A stretch of DNA of 64,000 bases from Meconema thalassinum (taxonomy: Eukaryota; Arthropoda; Insecta; Orthoptera; Tettigoniidae). The notes beneath the pieces were generated by a model, which saw only the letters and a list, made by a program, of their open reading frames with translations, was not told the origin of the DNA and searched no databases. The translations under genes were made by a program, and so were the position numbers. The stretch spans positions 1,287,544,792-1,287,608,791 of the forward strand of contig OX336389.2 of the NCBI GenBank assembly GCA_946902985.2, in the 5' to 3' direction. How positions within the stretch are numbered: position 1 is the stretch's first letter; each line of letters opens with the position of its first letter. Below are positions 13,870 to 24,153 of this stretch, piece after piece.

Positions 13870-13883
13870 CTGGGCCCATAACC
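13870..13883 (-). other. Copia primer-binding site (half tRNA-iMet)
   Basis: Directly inside the 5' LTR, the element strand reads GGTTATGGGCCCAG. This is the complement of the anticodon-stem region CTGGGCCCATAACC of eukaryotic initiator tRNA-Met. Copia of Drosophila is known to prime from an internal initiator-tRNA fragment in the same way. The outer copy has the identical site at 14552-14565. Confidence 0.88.
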
Positions 13884-14121
13884 TGTAGAAACTTCTAGAG
13901 CTATCCATGGGTTTCTATACACGGGATAAACGGATTGATACACACGAACACATGTTGACATGGATGTATTTAACAAGACACTGTGACACATGATACAGAG
14001 TACAGTCTATATACAAAAAAATGGCAAAGAACATAAAGATCAAAGAACATACATGTGACAAAAGACAAACGATATGCAGAGCGAGATTAGAAATTACGAA
14101 AAGTATTCATTCTCTTCAACA
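13884..14121 (-). repeat. 5' LTR of inner copia
   Basis: The 238-bp LTR runs from TGTTGAAGAG (14121) to TTCTACA (13884) in element orientation. It contains a TATATAGACTG-like promoter stretch. It directly abuts the duplicated target GTTAT of the outer gag. Confidence 0.95.
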
Positions 14122-14494
14122 ATAACCTCACCAATATACTTGACCATGGAATCGAAATCTGATAACTTGAGCGAGCACAGATTTCGCATCAGCGTGATAT
14201 ACCTCCACTTTCCTTTATCTTCAAAAGCCTTTTCAAGGGCAAGCCAGGCATCCTTAGCTTTGCACAGCCTCGAACATGGGGATAATTGTGAACAGCCACC
14301 ATGAGACATATATCCGCCAGCGCTCTCTTGTCACGCCGTTCATGTCCCTCCGACACATCTGTGCCTCGGACACTGGCCCACAATCCATGCTTTTTGAGAT
14401 AATTTGACATCCCAAAAGACCAGTTCGAATAATCCTCCCGACCACTCAATTTCGGAAGCCCATAGGCACAAGGACTCGAAGCATGTTCACTCAT
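14122..14494 (-). pseudogene. Outer copia: gag start
   Basis: The gag ATG at 14494 opens MSEHASSPCAYGLPKLSG and continues without the two early stops seen in the inner copy. A frameshift near 14260 (one base missing in the GCAKAKDAW region) moves the frame to the 14309-14094 reading. The gene is cut at 14122 (KYIGEV...) by the inner copia; gag resumes at 9654 in the same protein context (MAAVDEPVAD). The primer-binding site at 14552-14565 lies upstream. Confidence 0.9.
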
Positions 14495-14565
14495 TTTGCC
14501 TTCTCACTTTTGAAGTTCACTGAAGAAAATGATCGCAGAACACTGTTATGTCTGGGCCCATAACC

Positions 14566-14689
14566 TGTAGAAACTTCTAGAGCTATCCATGGGTTTCTAT
14601 ACACGGGATAAACGGATTGTTACACACGAACACATGTTGACATTGATGTATTTAACAAGACACTCTGACACATGATACAGAGTACAGTC
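14566..14689 (-). repeat. Outer copia 5' LTR, truncated
   Basis: It matches the inner LTR from TGTAGAAAC to GAGTACAGTC (plus strand) and then stops abruptly. The remaining half, including the TGTTGAAGAG end, is absent and unrelated sequence beginning ATGGAAGAAGAATACTAGG follows. The outer element is thus truncated on both sides. Confidence 0.9.
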
Positions 14690-15160
14690 ATGGAAGAAGA
14701 ATACTAGGAAGTGAAGCTTCGACCTTTTCGCGTTCCTCTATAGACGGCAGCACATATGTTCGACTAGGGCGATATGAGTGAGTAGTGCCCGAATTTATTT
14801 TGACTGGACCGTGACTGGACAGTTGAACACACCATTGCTGCCAACAGATGTAGATTGACACTAATGGTCCAGTATTCTAAAAAATAGCAAAAATATGATG
14901 ATGTTGGGTTTATATAACAATGAGAATGCATGCATTAGTGCATGTAAGCTTATAAATCAAAGACGAAATGTTGTTAAGCGTGTAAAACTCTACCTAGTGA
15001 ATCGTCAACTAATTGCCAGTTACGTACTATCCCACGACATAGTTGGCTATCATTTATGATTTGTTGATGTTGTTGCCAAGCCGTTAGTTTATCATTTATA
15101 TACATTTTGCTTTTTACGTGTTATTCTTCCTGCGATATATGTTACTTTTCGTTTTCGCAG

Positions 15161-16560
15161 AGAAATAACATAAAAAAACACATAAGAAGCGATGTGGCTT
15201 TTATTGCTCTGCTCTTTGGTGCAGTGAGAAATGTATTTCGATGCACAGTTTCCTGCCGATTCGATCCTGGAAGGTAAGTCATGAACAACTATTTTCGCTG
15301 ATAATTTTTTTCATTTGGGTATACGGGATATAAAAAACTCGTATTAGCTAATGAATTACACTACCCATGTGGTTTTATCTACTATTATAATAATATAATA
15401 CACAGATAATTGTGATGACCAGGGTGTCCTATGCCACTGTAGTGAATTAACATAATTTTAAAGAACGATTCCTGTGAAAGGAAATTCAGATTACAATATT
15501 AGAAAAAAGATACTCCCATCTGTTTGCATTAGAACTAGACTACTACATTTCAGTCATTTATGCACATATATATTTTAGGTATTGAGGAGGCCTAGGTCGC
15601 TGTAGCATACTAAAATTGAAGGTCATTAGAAATAATTATTCTCTTAAAAGGAGATTTGCATATTAAAGGATTGACAGAACGTAATGTACTGGGATTTCAT
15701 TATGAGTATATGTAATGAAGGCATTCTTTAAGTGTAGCCTAAACAAACTGTTAGTTGTAACTCTTCAGTCGGTCAACAGGAATTTGCCCAATGAATGGGT
15801 GGGGTACAATGTATATAATATATGAATCTCCTGAAAAAAAATACATGTGGCCTATTAGTTATACTCAATTATATGTAGGTCTACATTGTACCCCACCCAA
15901 TCATTGGGCAGATTCGAGTTGACTGACTGAAGAGGCAAAGAGTTACAACTGATAGTTACGAGTATATGTTAGCCATATAAAAATGTGTGTGGCTACTGCA
16001 ACTCACAGAAATGAGTTACATGCCGGTAGAACGTTTTCAGTTAGGTTTATGTATTTATTTTTTAATATTCGAGCTAAATTTGTAGTAGGCCCTAGTGTGT
16101 TAAAATAGACATGTAATTTTAGCAATTAATATCTTGTAGCTCCTGCACATGTCTATTTTGTGAATTTTTCTTTGCAGATGCTGGGAGTAGGCCTAGTAGG
16201 CAAGTTATTCTGTGGAAGGGATGATGTGTTCGGGAAATCTGTGTGTGGCATGATTACGCATCGAATATGCAGTGTTAATTTTGCCAAATGGTTCATCAGA
16301 AGGCACTTATACAAATTCCCTGACTTCTGATGCAGTTCCTACTATGCATTGCTGCTGAAGGTAAGTTAAAATGTGTCCTGTCATGTAATAATGTGCTATG
16401 TATTGAAATATAACATTAACGTGCAACTAAAAAAAACAAAACTTTGTGTTGCAGGAACCTCTGATGTTTCAGGCATGAGAATTGAGGACACCCAAGGTGA
16501 TGGAAGGTTCATACCGTTGGGGTCAGCAGGGAACAAAAGTTGACCAAAGGAGAATTGCAT
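15161..16560 (+). other. Possible spliced non-coding transcript (three exon-like segments)
   Basis: Acceptor TTTTCGCAG ends at 15160 and donor AAG/GTAAGT follows 15273, giving a 113-nt segment. Acceptor TTTCTTTGCAG ends at 16177 and donor GAAG/GTAAGT follows 16360, giving a 183-nt segment. Acceptor TTGTGTTGCAG ends at 16454. The donors and acceptors alternate properly, but no long frame runs through them; only an 11-codon ATG frame is seen in the first. It may be a lncRNA, a decayed gene or chance. RNA data would be needed. Confidence 0.25.
15752..15956. repeat. Long imperfect hairpin, TTCAGTCGGTCA family
   Basis: The left arm at 15752-15812 and right arm at 15881-15956 are inverted copies of about 60 bp around the core GGGTGGGGTACAATGTA. 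The outer arms carry TTCAGTCGGTCAAC and its complement GTTGACTGACTGAA. The spacer is about 68 nt. The outer motif is shared with the hairpin at 23208-23384 and the fragments at 24806 and 55796. Confidence 0.85.
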
Positions 16561-16904
16561 CCTCTAGAGTCTAGACAGTCTAAACTTCCGTGGACATTGT
16601 CCTATATAAAATACTTAATTTTGACCAATTGAAAATGAGTTGCACCTTTCTCGGTCCGTGAGTGTATTTATATGTGGGGTGTGAGTGACGATGGTGATTG
16701 TTGTTTTAAGGGGCATAGCATCGAGGTCATCTGCTCCGATGAGGAGTGTGACTTCCTGTGCATCATATTTTTGTTTTAATTATGTCAGCCTTGCCCTTCT
16801 GTTTAAAGAGGCTAGTTCTGTTCTTGACTTGACACCTATCTGCCATGTGTGTTAATTTGTGAGGAAATTCATTTGCAGTATTTTAATACAGTATTGTTCG
16901 AATG

Positions 16905-17020
16905 GATGTGAAAAGGAAGGAAGCTTGTAGTTTAACGTGACCGTTAATCTTGTGATCATGAGCCACGGGACCTCCTTTTTACGTGGAATCCGTACCACAG
17001 GACATGGCATTTCACTTCGA
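16905..17020 (-). mobile_element. SINE fragment (family 1), 5'-truncated
   Basis: On the minus strand this matches the body of the SINE at 40330-40529 and 58551-58690 (GAAATGCCATGTCCTG, ATTCCACGTAAAAAGGAGGT, GTGGCTCATGATCACAAG). The tRNA-like head is missing. It ends in a CTTCCTTCC-type tail. Confidence 0.85.
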
Positions 17021-17085
17021 AAAGAATGGGTGTGACCCATACTGGTTAATGTGACAATGTTGCTTAATATTGTGCTTGGTACATA

Positions 17086-17991
17086 CAGGGTTTGTCCTGA
17101 AAGTAGTGGGACTGAGTCAATTAAAAAAAAAATGACAGAAATTATACATATGCTCAATATTCTTCAAAGTAGGACCCTTATGCATCCACACACCGCTGTC
17201 AGCGAACTTTTCAACCCTCGTATGCTTTCTGGAAGGCAGCAACCGGAATGCTGTCGAGCTCCCTCATCACGGTTGTTGCAACGCTTCCACGGAGCTGTGA
17301 CGATGCCCTTTTAGGGGGGTTTTGGGGTGGGGGAAGAGGATAAAGTCTGCTGGGGGAAATGTCGGGACTGTAGAGTTGCGATGTTACGTTGGGCCAGGTA
17401 CGCCAGCACGTGGAAGGCTGTGTGGCGTGGCGCAATGTCATGATGGAGCCACCAGGAGTTAGCGATCGCTGGGCAGACACGGACGACGCGTTTTCTCTGC
17501 CGTTTAAGAACCTCCATGAAAAAACCTTACTCTGCGGTCATTGTCCAAAAAATTCTTTACACTTGCCACATTTTCATCCGTTATGGTGCTCGAAGGTCGT
17601 CCTGAATGTGCGCCGTCTTCAACTTCCTCTCTCCCCTCCCGAAACAGCTTGTATCAGTCAAAAAAAAAACTCAATCTGCCCATGTCGTTATCACCGTAAG
17701 CAGTCTTGATCATATCGTGAGTCTTTTTCCCGATTTTGCTGAGCATAACACAAAATGTTATGGTGTAGTGCGCCGTTTCAACAGACTAACCATGATGCAG
17801 CGTGACGATTGCACTTGCAGAGGTTATGGACACAAGCGATTTACACTCCACTGCAACTGGGAACCAACTGTGTGGCTGACTCCCAGCCTTCCTTACAGCC
17901 CCCCTCCACCAACCCCAGGTGGAGAAGCCGCGGGCAGTCTATCCGTCTGCGGGGGAAAAATCCAGTCGGACTACTTTCAGGACAGACTCTG
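17086..17991 (-). mobile_element. Defective mariner transposon
   Basis: The element is 906 bp, bounded by about 30-bp terminal inverted repeats (CAGGGTTTGTCCTGAAAGTA... and its complement ending CTCTG) with TA duplications at 17084-17085 and 17992-17993. Transposase remnants lie on the minus strand: WWLHHDIAPRHTAFHVLAYLA near the second catalytic Asp, then YSPDISPS and a C-terminal part with RGSVATTVMREL and a CVDA-like end. Frameshifts separate these blocks and the N-terminal half is missing or unrecognisable. The structure is typical of mariner. Confidence 0.9.
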
Positions 17992-18069
17992 TACTTTTAT
18001 TGGTAGGCCTACCAGTGAAGGTCACGAGAACCTATGAAAACCATTTCTTAATGAAATTAGCCCTTAATA

Positions 18070-18150
18070 GCTTTTATAATGATTCAAAATTGATCTGGAA
18101 ATGATGTAGTTCACTCCTCCGCTGTCTATAACCCACCCGCCTTCCTAAAT
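18070..18150 (-). repeat. Dispersed repeat R1, copy 1
   Basis: On the minus strand it reads GGGTGGGTTATAGACAGCGG followed by AGGAG...TACATCATTTCC. The same unit recurs at 21225-21330 and 52240-52345 (plus strand) and, by its other end, at 23480-23565 and 52695-52805 (minus strand). Confidence 0.7.
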
Positions 18151-18319
18151 TATATCACGACTTATATAGTAAAATTTCAGCTGTGTTTGCTATTATCTGC
18201 ATGAATTATGCACAAGTACAGCATTGCCAAGCCCACGCATACGGTCCTAATTGTATAGGCTTCTTTGCTTTTTCTTTTGTGCGCTATAAAATTTGTTTTT
18301 GTAAAGTTCACATTTCTGT

Positions 18320-19750
18320 GGACCAATAATTATGACAATGGTTGCAGCCTAACACGTCCAATCCAATGGTTACAGCCTAAAGTTTCGTCAACAGTGTCCC
18401 GCTAGCTTCCCACGGCAAAGGCTTCACCTCAACCCGACTATTCTGACCTTTGTTTTGTCCACACCAATAATTATAACGGTTGCAGCCTAACACGTCAAAT
18501 CCAGTGATTGTTTGACAATGGCTACAGCCCAGGTCAGTTTTTTTAAATGATTTTGCTTGCCTACCATGATACCAGTTTCTGCCTTGAGAAAGGATATTTT
18601 ATCAACATGGCTGATAACCTCGATGTTAGGCCCCTCAAAACAATAATTATCTTATCAACATTTATCACATTTTAAGGTGTCCAGAGGAAGATTCAGCCTT
18701 GTCAGCTATTGGCAGATCGATGGAAACTTGTTTAAGAACACAAAACTAAACAGTGTAGCTCCGGCCTTCCGGACTGGCTGTGGCTTCATGGACAGCGACT
18801 ATAGTTGGACCCGATTTTCGTGCTTCTCTAACAGAACTGCTATCGACTAGGTTTACAGCTGACATGATAATGTGCCACATGTTGCAGCTACACTTCGATC
18901 CTACAACCTTGTGCACAGAAGGCAAGAATATCACCGCTGTGTAAAACAGCCAGTTACTGCGTATCTGACAATGCTCTTCTTTTCTATTCCTTCCCGTATG
19001 ACTGGTCACGTCTTCCAGCCGTACAAGGATATACAGCCCAACAATATTATTGTTTGATTGAATTTCCTGTGTAGAGGCAGAAAGGAAAATGAACTTTAAA
19101 TATATTACACAGTAGGAGTGCATAACTGCCTGCAAACATGCATTCCTACAGTTACTAGGCTATATTGAAGGTTCATTGTGTCTCACAATTTGTTAGAGGT
19201 ATGTTTTGTCAATACACACACTGTACAAGTCATGTTATAACAAGGCGGTAGGGGTTATAGACAGCAGAGTAGAAAACATCATAAATTGTGAATGTAAGTG
19301 GAACGCGGCACTTGCAGCAGACATGAATGTGGCTTTTACATACCTTGTGTCCTTGTTTCATCTTCTGGGCGATATTACGTATTGAAATTACGAACCCTGG
19401 TCACTACTGAACCTCATATATGTCCTCAAATTCGTAATTATGTGTTTTATTTCTTGCTATTCTAAAAACTGGGCACCATATTTCGACAGCCCTTTCATCT
19501 CGTTCAACTGTCAACAAGGTGCACTCTATCGGGACGCAGCGAGGAGCACACTTTGTTGCCAACATGTGAGATACAAAATCACTGTTGATCAAAAAAAAAT
19601 CAACGGGACGTGTTAGTCTGTAACCATTGTCAAAACTCAATTGATCTGGGCACGTTAGGCTGTGCTGAGCGCAGCTGGCGGGGCCCGGTTGACTCAAAAC
19701 CATTGATCTAGGCGCGTTAGGCCGTAACCATTGTGAAAACCACAGTTGTG
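18320..19750. repeat. Repeat region with inverted and direct GGTTGCAGCCTAACACGT motifs
   Basis: The block CAATAATTATGACAATGG followed by GGTTGCAGCCTAACACGTC occurs at about 18325-18365 and again at 18467-18500, with weaker copies at 18366 and 18511. Its reverse complement (CGTTAGGC..GTAACCATTGT) occurs at 19610-19740. This suggests a non-autonomous element of about 1.4 kb with subterminal repeats and inverted ends. The interior has no recognisable coding sequence; a GATGTTAGGCCCC tail fragment lies at 18620-18640. Exact ends are not defined. Confidence 0.45.
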
Positions 19751-20014
19751 CGAAAAAAAAATTATTTCAGCGGAGATATTGCTTAGTAAATACACAGCAG
19801 ATAAAATAAAAAAACATTTATAACTGAAAAGAAAAATATTGCACACATTTATCACGGAACAGGAAAATAAGTTTCATTATGAAAGGAAAAAAACCACTCA
19901 TTTCAGTGGAAAAAAAACATTACAGAGCGAAATTTTGCACAAACTAGCGTAATTAGAGCGGGGGAAAAATAGCTAAATAGTACCACTTTTATACTTTCAT
20001 GGCGCAAGTTCCTT

Positions 20015-21021
20015 TTAGTGGGTTGGTGGATATAGTTCCGAAGTTATTTTAAAGAACTGATGTACTCTGGCTTCTTGGGGATAATTAGTCTTGAAGAGAT
20101 GTTCCGCTATGTAGCCCGTAAAATGGGTCTTCCTCTTTCCGAAGATTGGAATACTGTATCGCACATTTCTCCGCTCCCGTTCAATGTTTTGAGTGTGCAC
20201 TGAAAGTTGTGGACCGTTGGCAGCCTGCATGGTGTGGATATTTCTGTTGAAGACTTCGCCGCTTCTCTGGGTAGAAACAAATTCCAACTCGTGGTTCACT
20301 CCCAGATGTACAAAACCATCATTTTCACGTGCATTGTACGCAGCCCAGCAGTCCGAAATAAAATTATCGAACCCAGTAATATCCACTGCCAAATTATTTG
20401 GAAGAGTATCTCGGTGTTCCTTTGGGCGACAGGGACGATAAAAAACTTATTTTTGTTTTCACGTCCCACGGCACCAAAAACCCACTGTCTTCTATTGAGC
20501 GTCCCATATTATATTTTCTTTTCCCAAATTTTGCCTCGTCAATTTGGACTATTATTCCGGGGCCTCCAATTGGTGACCTGTTTTGGAATAACCAATGCTC
20601 ACAGACTTCTCGGCAGAAGGAAGACCAGTCTACTATACTATTGGCAGATATTTGCAGTTCGGTACGCATTGTTTGCTGTCGTGGATTTGGGTGGATGCAC
20701 CACAGAACACAGAAATTTACTATGTTGCGTACAGGCAACTGAGCTTTGAAAAAAAAACGTATCTTCGGTGGCTCTTTTCTTGAAATTGCTAAACCTTTTG
20801 GGACGTCCGGGAAGTCTCTTGATGCATGTTACGGCAAATTTATGATTTATCCAGCGAACTTCGACTTCACGCTGGCATTTCGGGCACGTTAGTGTTTTCG
20901 CTATTAAATTGTGTTGTTGCAATAGCTGCAGCAACCTCTTTGGACCATCGTAGAACTGCCGATAGAAATTGCAGATTGTTAGGGGGCAATTTCCACAATC
21001 CATGATCAATAAACAATTCAA
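20015..21021 (-). pseudogene. Merlin (ISXO2-like, IS1595-type) DDE transposase remnant
   Basis: Minus-strand blocks in order are an N-terminal zinc-binding part (TLTCPKCQREVEV...CIKR, 21021-20638), the first catalytic Asp in GGPGIIVQIDEAKFGKRKY (20738-20394), the second Asp in FISDCWAAYNAREN, the HLGVNH motif and the third acidic position near NIERERRNVR, then a YIAEHLFK C-terminal part (20392-20015). This is the order known for ISXO2-like transposases, which in animals define the Merlin superfamily. The frames change between blocks near 20640-20740 and near 20393, and the HTNTIE-type motif is shifted, so the gene is dead. Terminal inverted repeats were not found by eye. Confidence 0.85.
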
Positions 21022-21224
21022 TTGGGTGCACTATCTATGAATCCATTGAGTGGTGCGCACGATTGATGCGCACTAGCGACCGAATTGGACGCTTCTTTGT
21101 TTTTCATAGTACCGTAAGCGCAAGGTTGGCAGTACTTTCATGGTACTGTTTTGATAAAGATCGATGAGAACAATGGCGCTGACAGCTGTAATGTTCGCTA
21201 TATAAGTCATGTACCTATTTGGGA

Positions 21225-21330
21225 TGGCTGGGTGGATCACAGACATCGGAGGAGGGAATATCTACTAAAGCATTGCTCCCTGATTATTTCCCAGCGTTTC
21301 ATAAGGTATTTTGGCTAATTCATGTATTGT
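21225..21330 (+). repeat. Dispersed repeat R1, copy 2
   Basis: It begins GGGATGGCTGGGTGGATCACA and contains GACATCGGAGGAGG and TTTCATAAGGTATTTTGGC. It aligns by eye with 52240-52345 over about 100 bp. Confidence 0.7.
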
Positions 21331-21419
21331 AGAGAATTTTATCGCGCGTTCTACCTTCATTCACCGCTACCCTAGATTCATCACTTCTGAAGCGTAACCA
21401 AATATACTTGGTTTAAAAT

Positions 21420-21640
21420 ATTATTATTTATTTATTTATTTATTGTATGGCTTTTAGTGCCGGGAGTGTCCGAGGACATGTTCGGCTCGCCTGAGTCTGT
21501 AGCTGCTTCCAGCGGACACCCTAAAGGGTGATCTACAAGTTCCGTTCAATTTCAAGTAGTTCCAACTTGCGCCACCAGATATCAATGATACCTAGTGGTG
21601 AACGTTGGAACTTTGATAGAGCGTTCTGACGAAATCTAAC
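21420..21640 (+). repeat. Dispersed repeat with GCTTTTAGTGCCGGGAGTGTC block
   Basis: A TTTA simple repeat (21421-21445) leads into TGGCTTTTAGTGCCGGGAGT and GTCCGAGGACATGTTCGGC, a block I recall as recurrent in insect genomes. It is followed by an imperfect inverted repeat (AGTTCCAAC ... GTTGGAACT, about 21565-21613). No coding is seen. The repeat identity is from memory and its limits are uncertain. Confidence 0.4.
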
Positions 21641-22390
21641 CTAACAAATTTACCATCAATAAATTAGTAACGGAATTTTGAAACATTATCAAGTCTCTTG
21701 CCTTGACCAACTGCATGCCATTTCAGAAACACAGGGAGGAATAGGAAGATGAGATGTGTGGAGTGATATCTCCAATCTGATGATTAGTATAGTATGCACT
21801 TGTGTAAAAGACTACAATCAAGCCCTTTTCTCTCCACTGCTTTGAGCGAGAGGCCTACAAGTGAGAGAAGCACTATATTCATATTGCATCGTCTTGTAAA
21901 ATTTGTATATTTTATGTATTCATATATGTTGTTTTATATGCACAATGGAATGCCATACTGTACACTGTATAATTTGTAAATTATATGTAGGCCTACTTGC
22001 CTAAAAAATAATAATGTATTAATATATCTTCATTTTATTGGTTTATTTCCTTCAAACCTTCCTCATTCATCTTATTTTATAAATAAGTTGTTTAAGCTTT
22101 GTATATTGGGACTTTGAAAACATTCGCGGGAAAAATAGAATTAAAAAAGAAACACCCGCGGGAGAAAAAATAATTATAACAATGTGATTTACATTTCCAC
22201 GTGACATAGGCAATTATAAAACTAAAATATGGAGACTTTTGTCAAAATGCTTGGAAAAGTAACTACCTAACCTAAAAATTTAGCAAATATTAGTAATTTA
22301 AATGCCGCGCCATTTTGCGGTGCGTTGCACTTCTCACCAGAGCGCAGTAAAGTGTAACAGCTGAGGATCGAAATGAGAAAGTGATAACCC
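21640..22390. other. No feature recognised
   Basis: AT-rich sequence with only short open frames. I see no domain, RNA gene or clear repeat. Confidence 0.5.
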
Positions 22391-23207
22391 TTAGATCATA
22401 AATCCAATAGATGGCTGATGACGTCACATTGGTGAAACCAACATCTCGATCAGCTGACTAAAGGGAACTGCGGATAGTTTAGAGCACTGAAATACTACAC
22501 GTGATGATAGAATTGGGCTATTCTATTCTATTCTATTCATTACCGTACTAAGCCAGAATGGTGTATTACCTTGCAGCGTATGGATGTAAGGAGACGTTCA
22601 GAAAAGGATCGGCCATTTCTTTCCATATGTAGGCCTAAGTTAATTCATTGTAAAATAACCGTAAAATTCTTGACTTCACTACTTGCATTTCTTTACGTTT
22701 CCTATTAACTCCGACACATGAAAGGAAAATAATTTAACATGTAAATTTATTACAAATTATTAAAATTTACCCTATCCCTTACTCCACTAAACAGGCCTAT
22801 GAAGCAAACTTAAAAGAACCTTCCTTTTCAATCATGTTCAGTGTCAAATTGCAGGTTATGCTACTGATGTGACGATGTAGTCTTCAATAATAAATACGCT
22901 GAGGTAATATTTGTCATCTTATTAAACGTATGGACAGTGCGTTTGGTTGAGGAAATTTTCAGATTCTTCTACGATACATTGCAGCCCTAAATTAGTCAAT
23001 TCTTCGTAGAATTTCAAAGTTCTGGGTTATTTTTTGTGAAGGATTCTATCATTCATGGAAAACAGAATTTAAAAGGAAACAGTTCATTGCTTGCAATGTT
23101 TTCCTTCGTAGCAAATGTAATGCATAGTTCTTAAAAAGCAACGCTTACTAAAACAATAGACTTCCTTTTTTCCATTTGCCCATGTTTTGTTCACTTTCAT
23201 AAAATCA

Positions 23208-23384
23208 AAAGTTTGGTGGTTTTCAGTCGGTCAGCACGAATGTACCCAAATAGAGCTGGGTTATGCCCTAATCCTGAAATAAATTACATGAGATTAATAA
23301 ATGTAATTTATTTCAGGATTAGGGCATAACCCAGCTCTATTTGGGTACATTTGTGTGGACCGACTGAAAAGCACCAAACATTTG
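23208..23384. repeat. Near-perfect hairpin with ~80-bp arms
   Basis: Arms 23208-23288 and 23301-23384 are inverted copies differing at only a few positions, around a 12-nt AT-rich loop (TGAGATTAATAA). The arms carry TTTTCAGTCGGTCAGCACGA at the outside and ACCCAAATAGAGCTGGGTTA in the middle. A half-copy without the second arm is at 55755-55880. Confidence 0.93.
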
Positions 23385-23479
23385 TTTACTTAAGCAACAC
23401 TGAAAAATGGCTTCAAATCTCACAACTTTCATAAAATACTGAAGTGGAAGGTAACGCTGAATAAGAGCTAATCGTACGA

Positions 23480-23565
23480 TAGAATTTTGCAAAGTAATTT
23501 ACTGAAATTAGCCAAAATACATTTTCTAATGATGAAAAACAAATTAGGAAATGATGTAGTAATAG
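23480..23565 (-). repeat. Dispersed repeat R1, copy 3
   Basis: It contains AATTAGCCAAAATACATTTTC and ATTAGGAAATGATGTAGTA, matching 52740-52790 and the reverse complement of 21260-21320. It lies inside the inverted-repeat element at 22393-24112. Confidence 0.65.
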
Positions 23566-23612
23566 ACTGAACTTGTTGGAGCTCTCGGGCGTAAAATCAA
23601 AAACGACCAGCT

Positions 23613-23852
23613 ACACAAACACAATTCTGTTCAAAAATCAGTAGGCCTAATTCAGAGTTGGATTTGTTATTACGTATTTACAAGAGGGGATCCTGGATGT
23701 ATGAGTATTACGGAACACAACAGCCACTTTTTACACAAACACAATTCTGATCAAAAATCAGTAGGCCTAATTCTGAGTTGGATTTGTTATTACGTATTTA
23801 CAAGAAGGGATCCTGGATGTATGAGTATTACGGAACACGACAGCCTCTTTTA
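23613..23852. repeat. 120-bp tandem duplication
   Basis: Two head-to-tail copies begin ACACAAACACAATTCTG at 23613 and 23733. They differ by a handful of bases. Each includes GTAGGCCTAATTC and GATCCTGGATGTATGAG. Confidence 0.92.
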
Positions 23853-24153
23853 ACACCAAATATGTTACATTCTTAACCTTTGCTACCTTCCTGTACGTAA
23901 AGAAACATGCAATGCTTTTCCCAATATCGTATAAATTACGAAAATGTGTGTTTAAACACTCATTAAAACTCATTTCCCCACATACTCCTATTACCTTCCA
24001 TTACGAGATCCTCTGTTTACCCTTTAATCAGCTGATCGAGATGTTGGTTTCACGTCACAGTACAGGCGCAGTGTGAGACTGGCAATGCGCACTCTATTGT
24101 ATTTATGCTCGAAGTGATAACCATTGGCCTTATGGGAGCTTCACTTCCTAGGC

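Larger units (their letters stand above)
9655..14121 (-). mobile_element. Inner Ty1/copia LTR retrotransposon, complete but inactive
   Basis: The element is complete at 4,467 bp and lies on the minus strand: 5' LTR 13884-14121, primer site 13870-13883, gag, protease, integrase, RT, RNase H, purine-rich tract at 9891-9897, and 3' LTR 9655-9890. LTRs begin TGTTGAAGAG and end near TAGAAGTTTCTACA in element orientation. The host 5-bp sequence GTTAT (ATAAC on the plus strand, 9650-9654 and 14122-14126) is duplicated on both sides, which is copia-type integration. By eye the LTRs differ at about seven bases plus a 2-nt indel over roughly 237 bp. The host site is the gag of another copia of the same family. 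Many stops and frameshifts make it non-autonomous. Confidence 0.95.
14690..16900. other. Non-coding, AT-rich stretch with hairpin and exon-like signals
   Basis: No protein family is recognised. The AT-rich sequence contains a long inverted repeat (15752-15956), three splice-site combinations described separately, and at 16700-16740 a fragment resembling the dispersed AGCATCGAGGTCATC SINE/LINE tail. The first 26 bp (ATGGAAGAAGAATACTAGGA...) resemble the reverse complement of 27797-27826. Confidence 0.5.
22393..24112. mobile_element. Non-autonomous element with ~75-90 bp inverted ends
   Basis: The block at 22393-22465 (CATAAATCCAATAG ... GTGAAACCAACATCTCGATC AGCTGA) recurs inverted at 24021-24112. 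The inner 30 bp match almost perfectly and the outer part is more diverged. The 1.7-kb interior has no transposase. It carries a large hairpin (23208-23384), a 120-bp tandem duplication (23613-23852) and part of dispersed repeat R1. Target duplications were not identified, so the superfamily is unknown. Confidence 0.6.

Noticed and set aside
17389..18104. Plus-strand frames across the mariner
   Set aside because: The recognisable transposase residues are on the minus strand; the plus frames have no likeness to anything.
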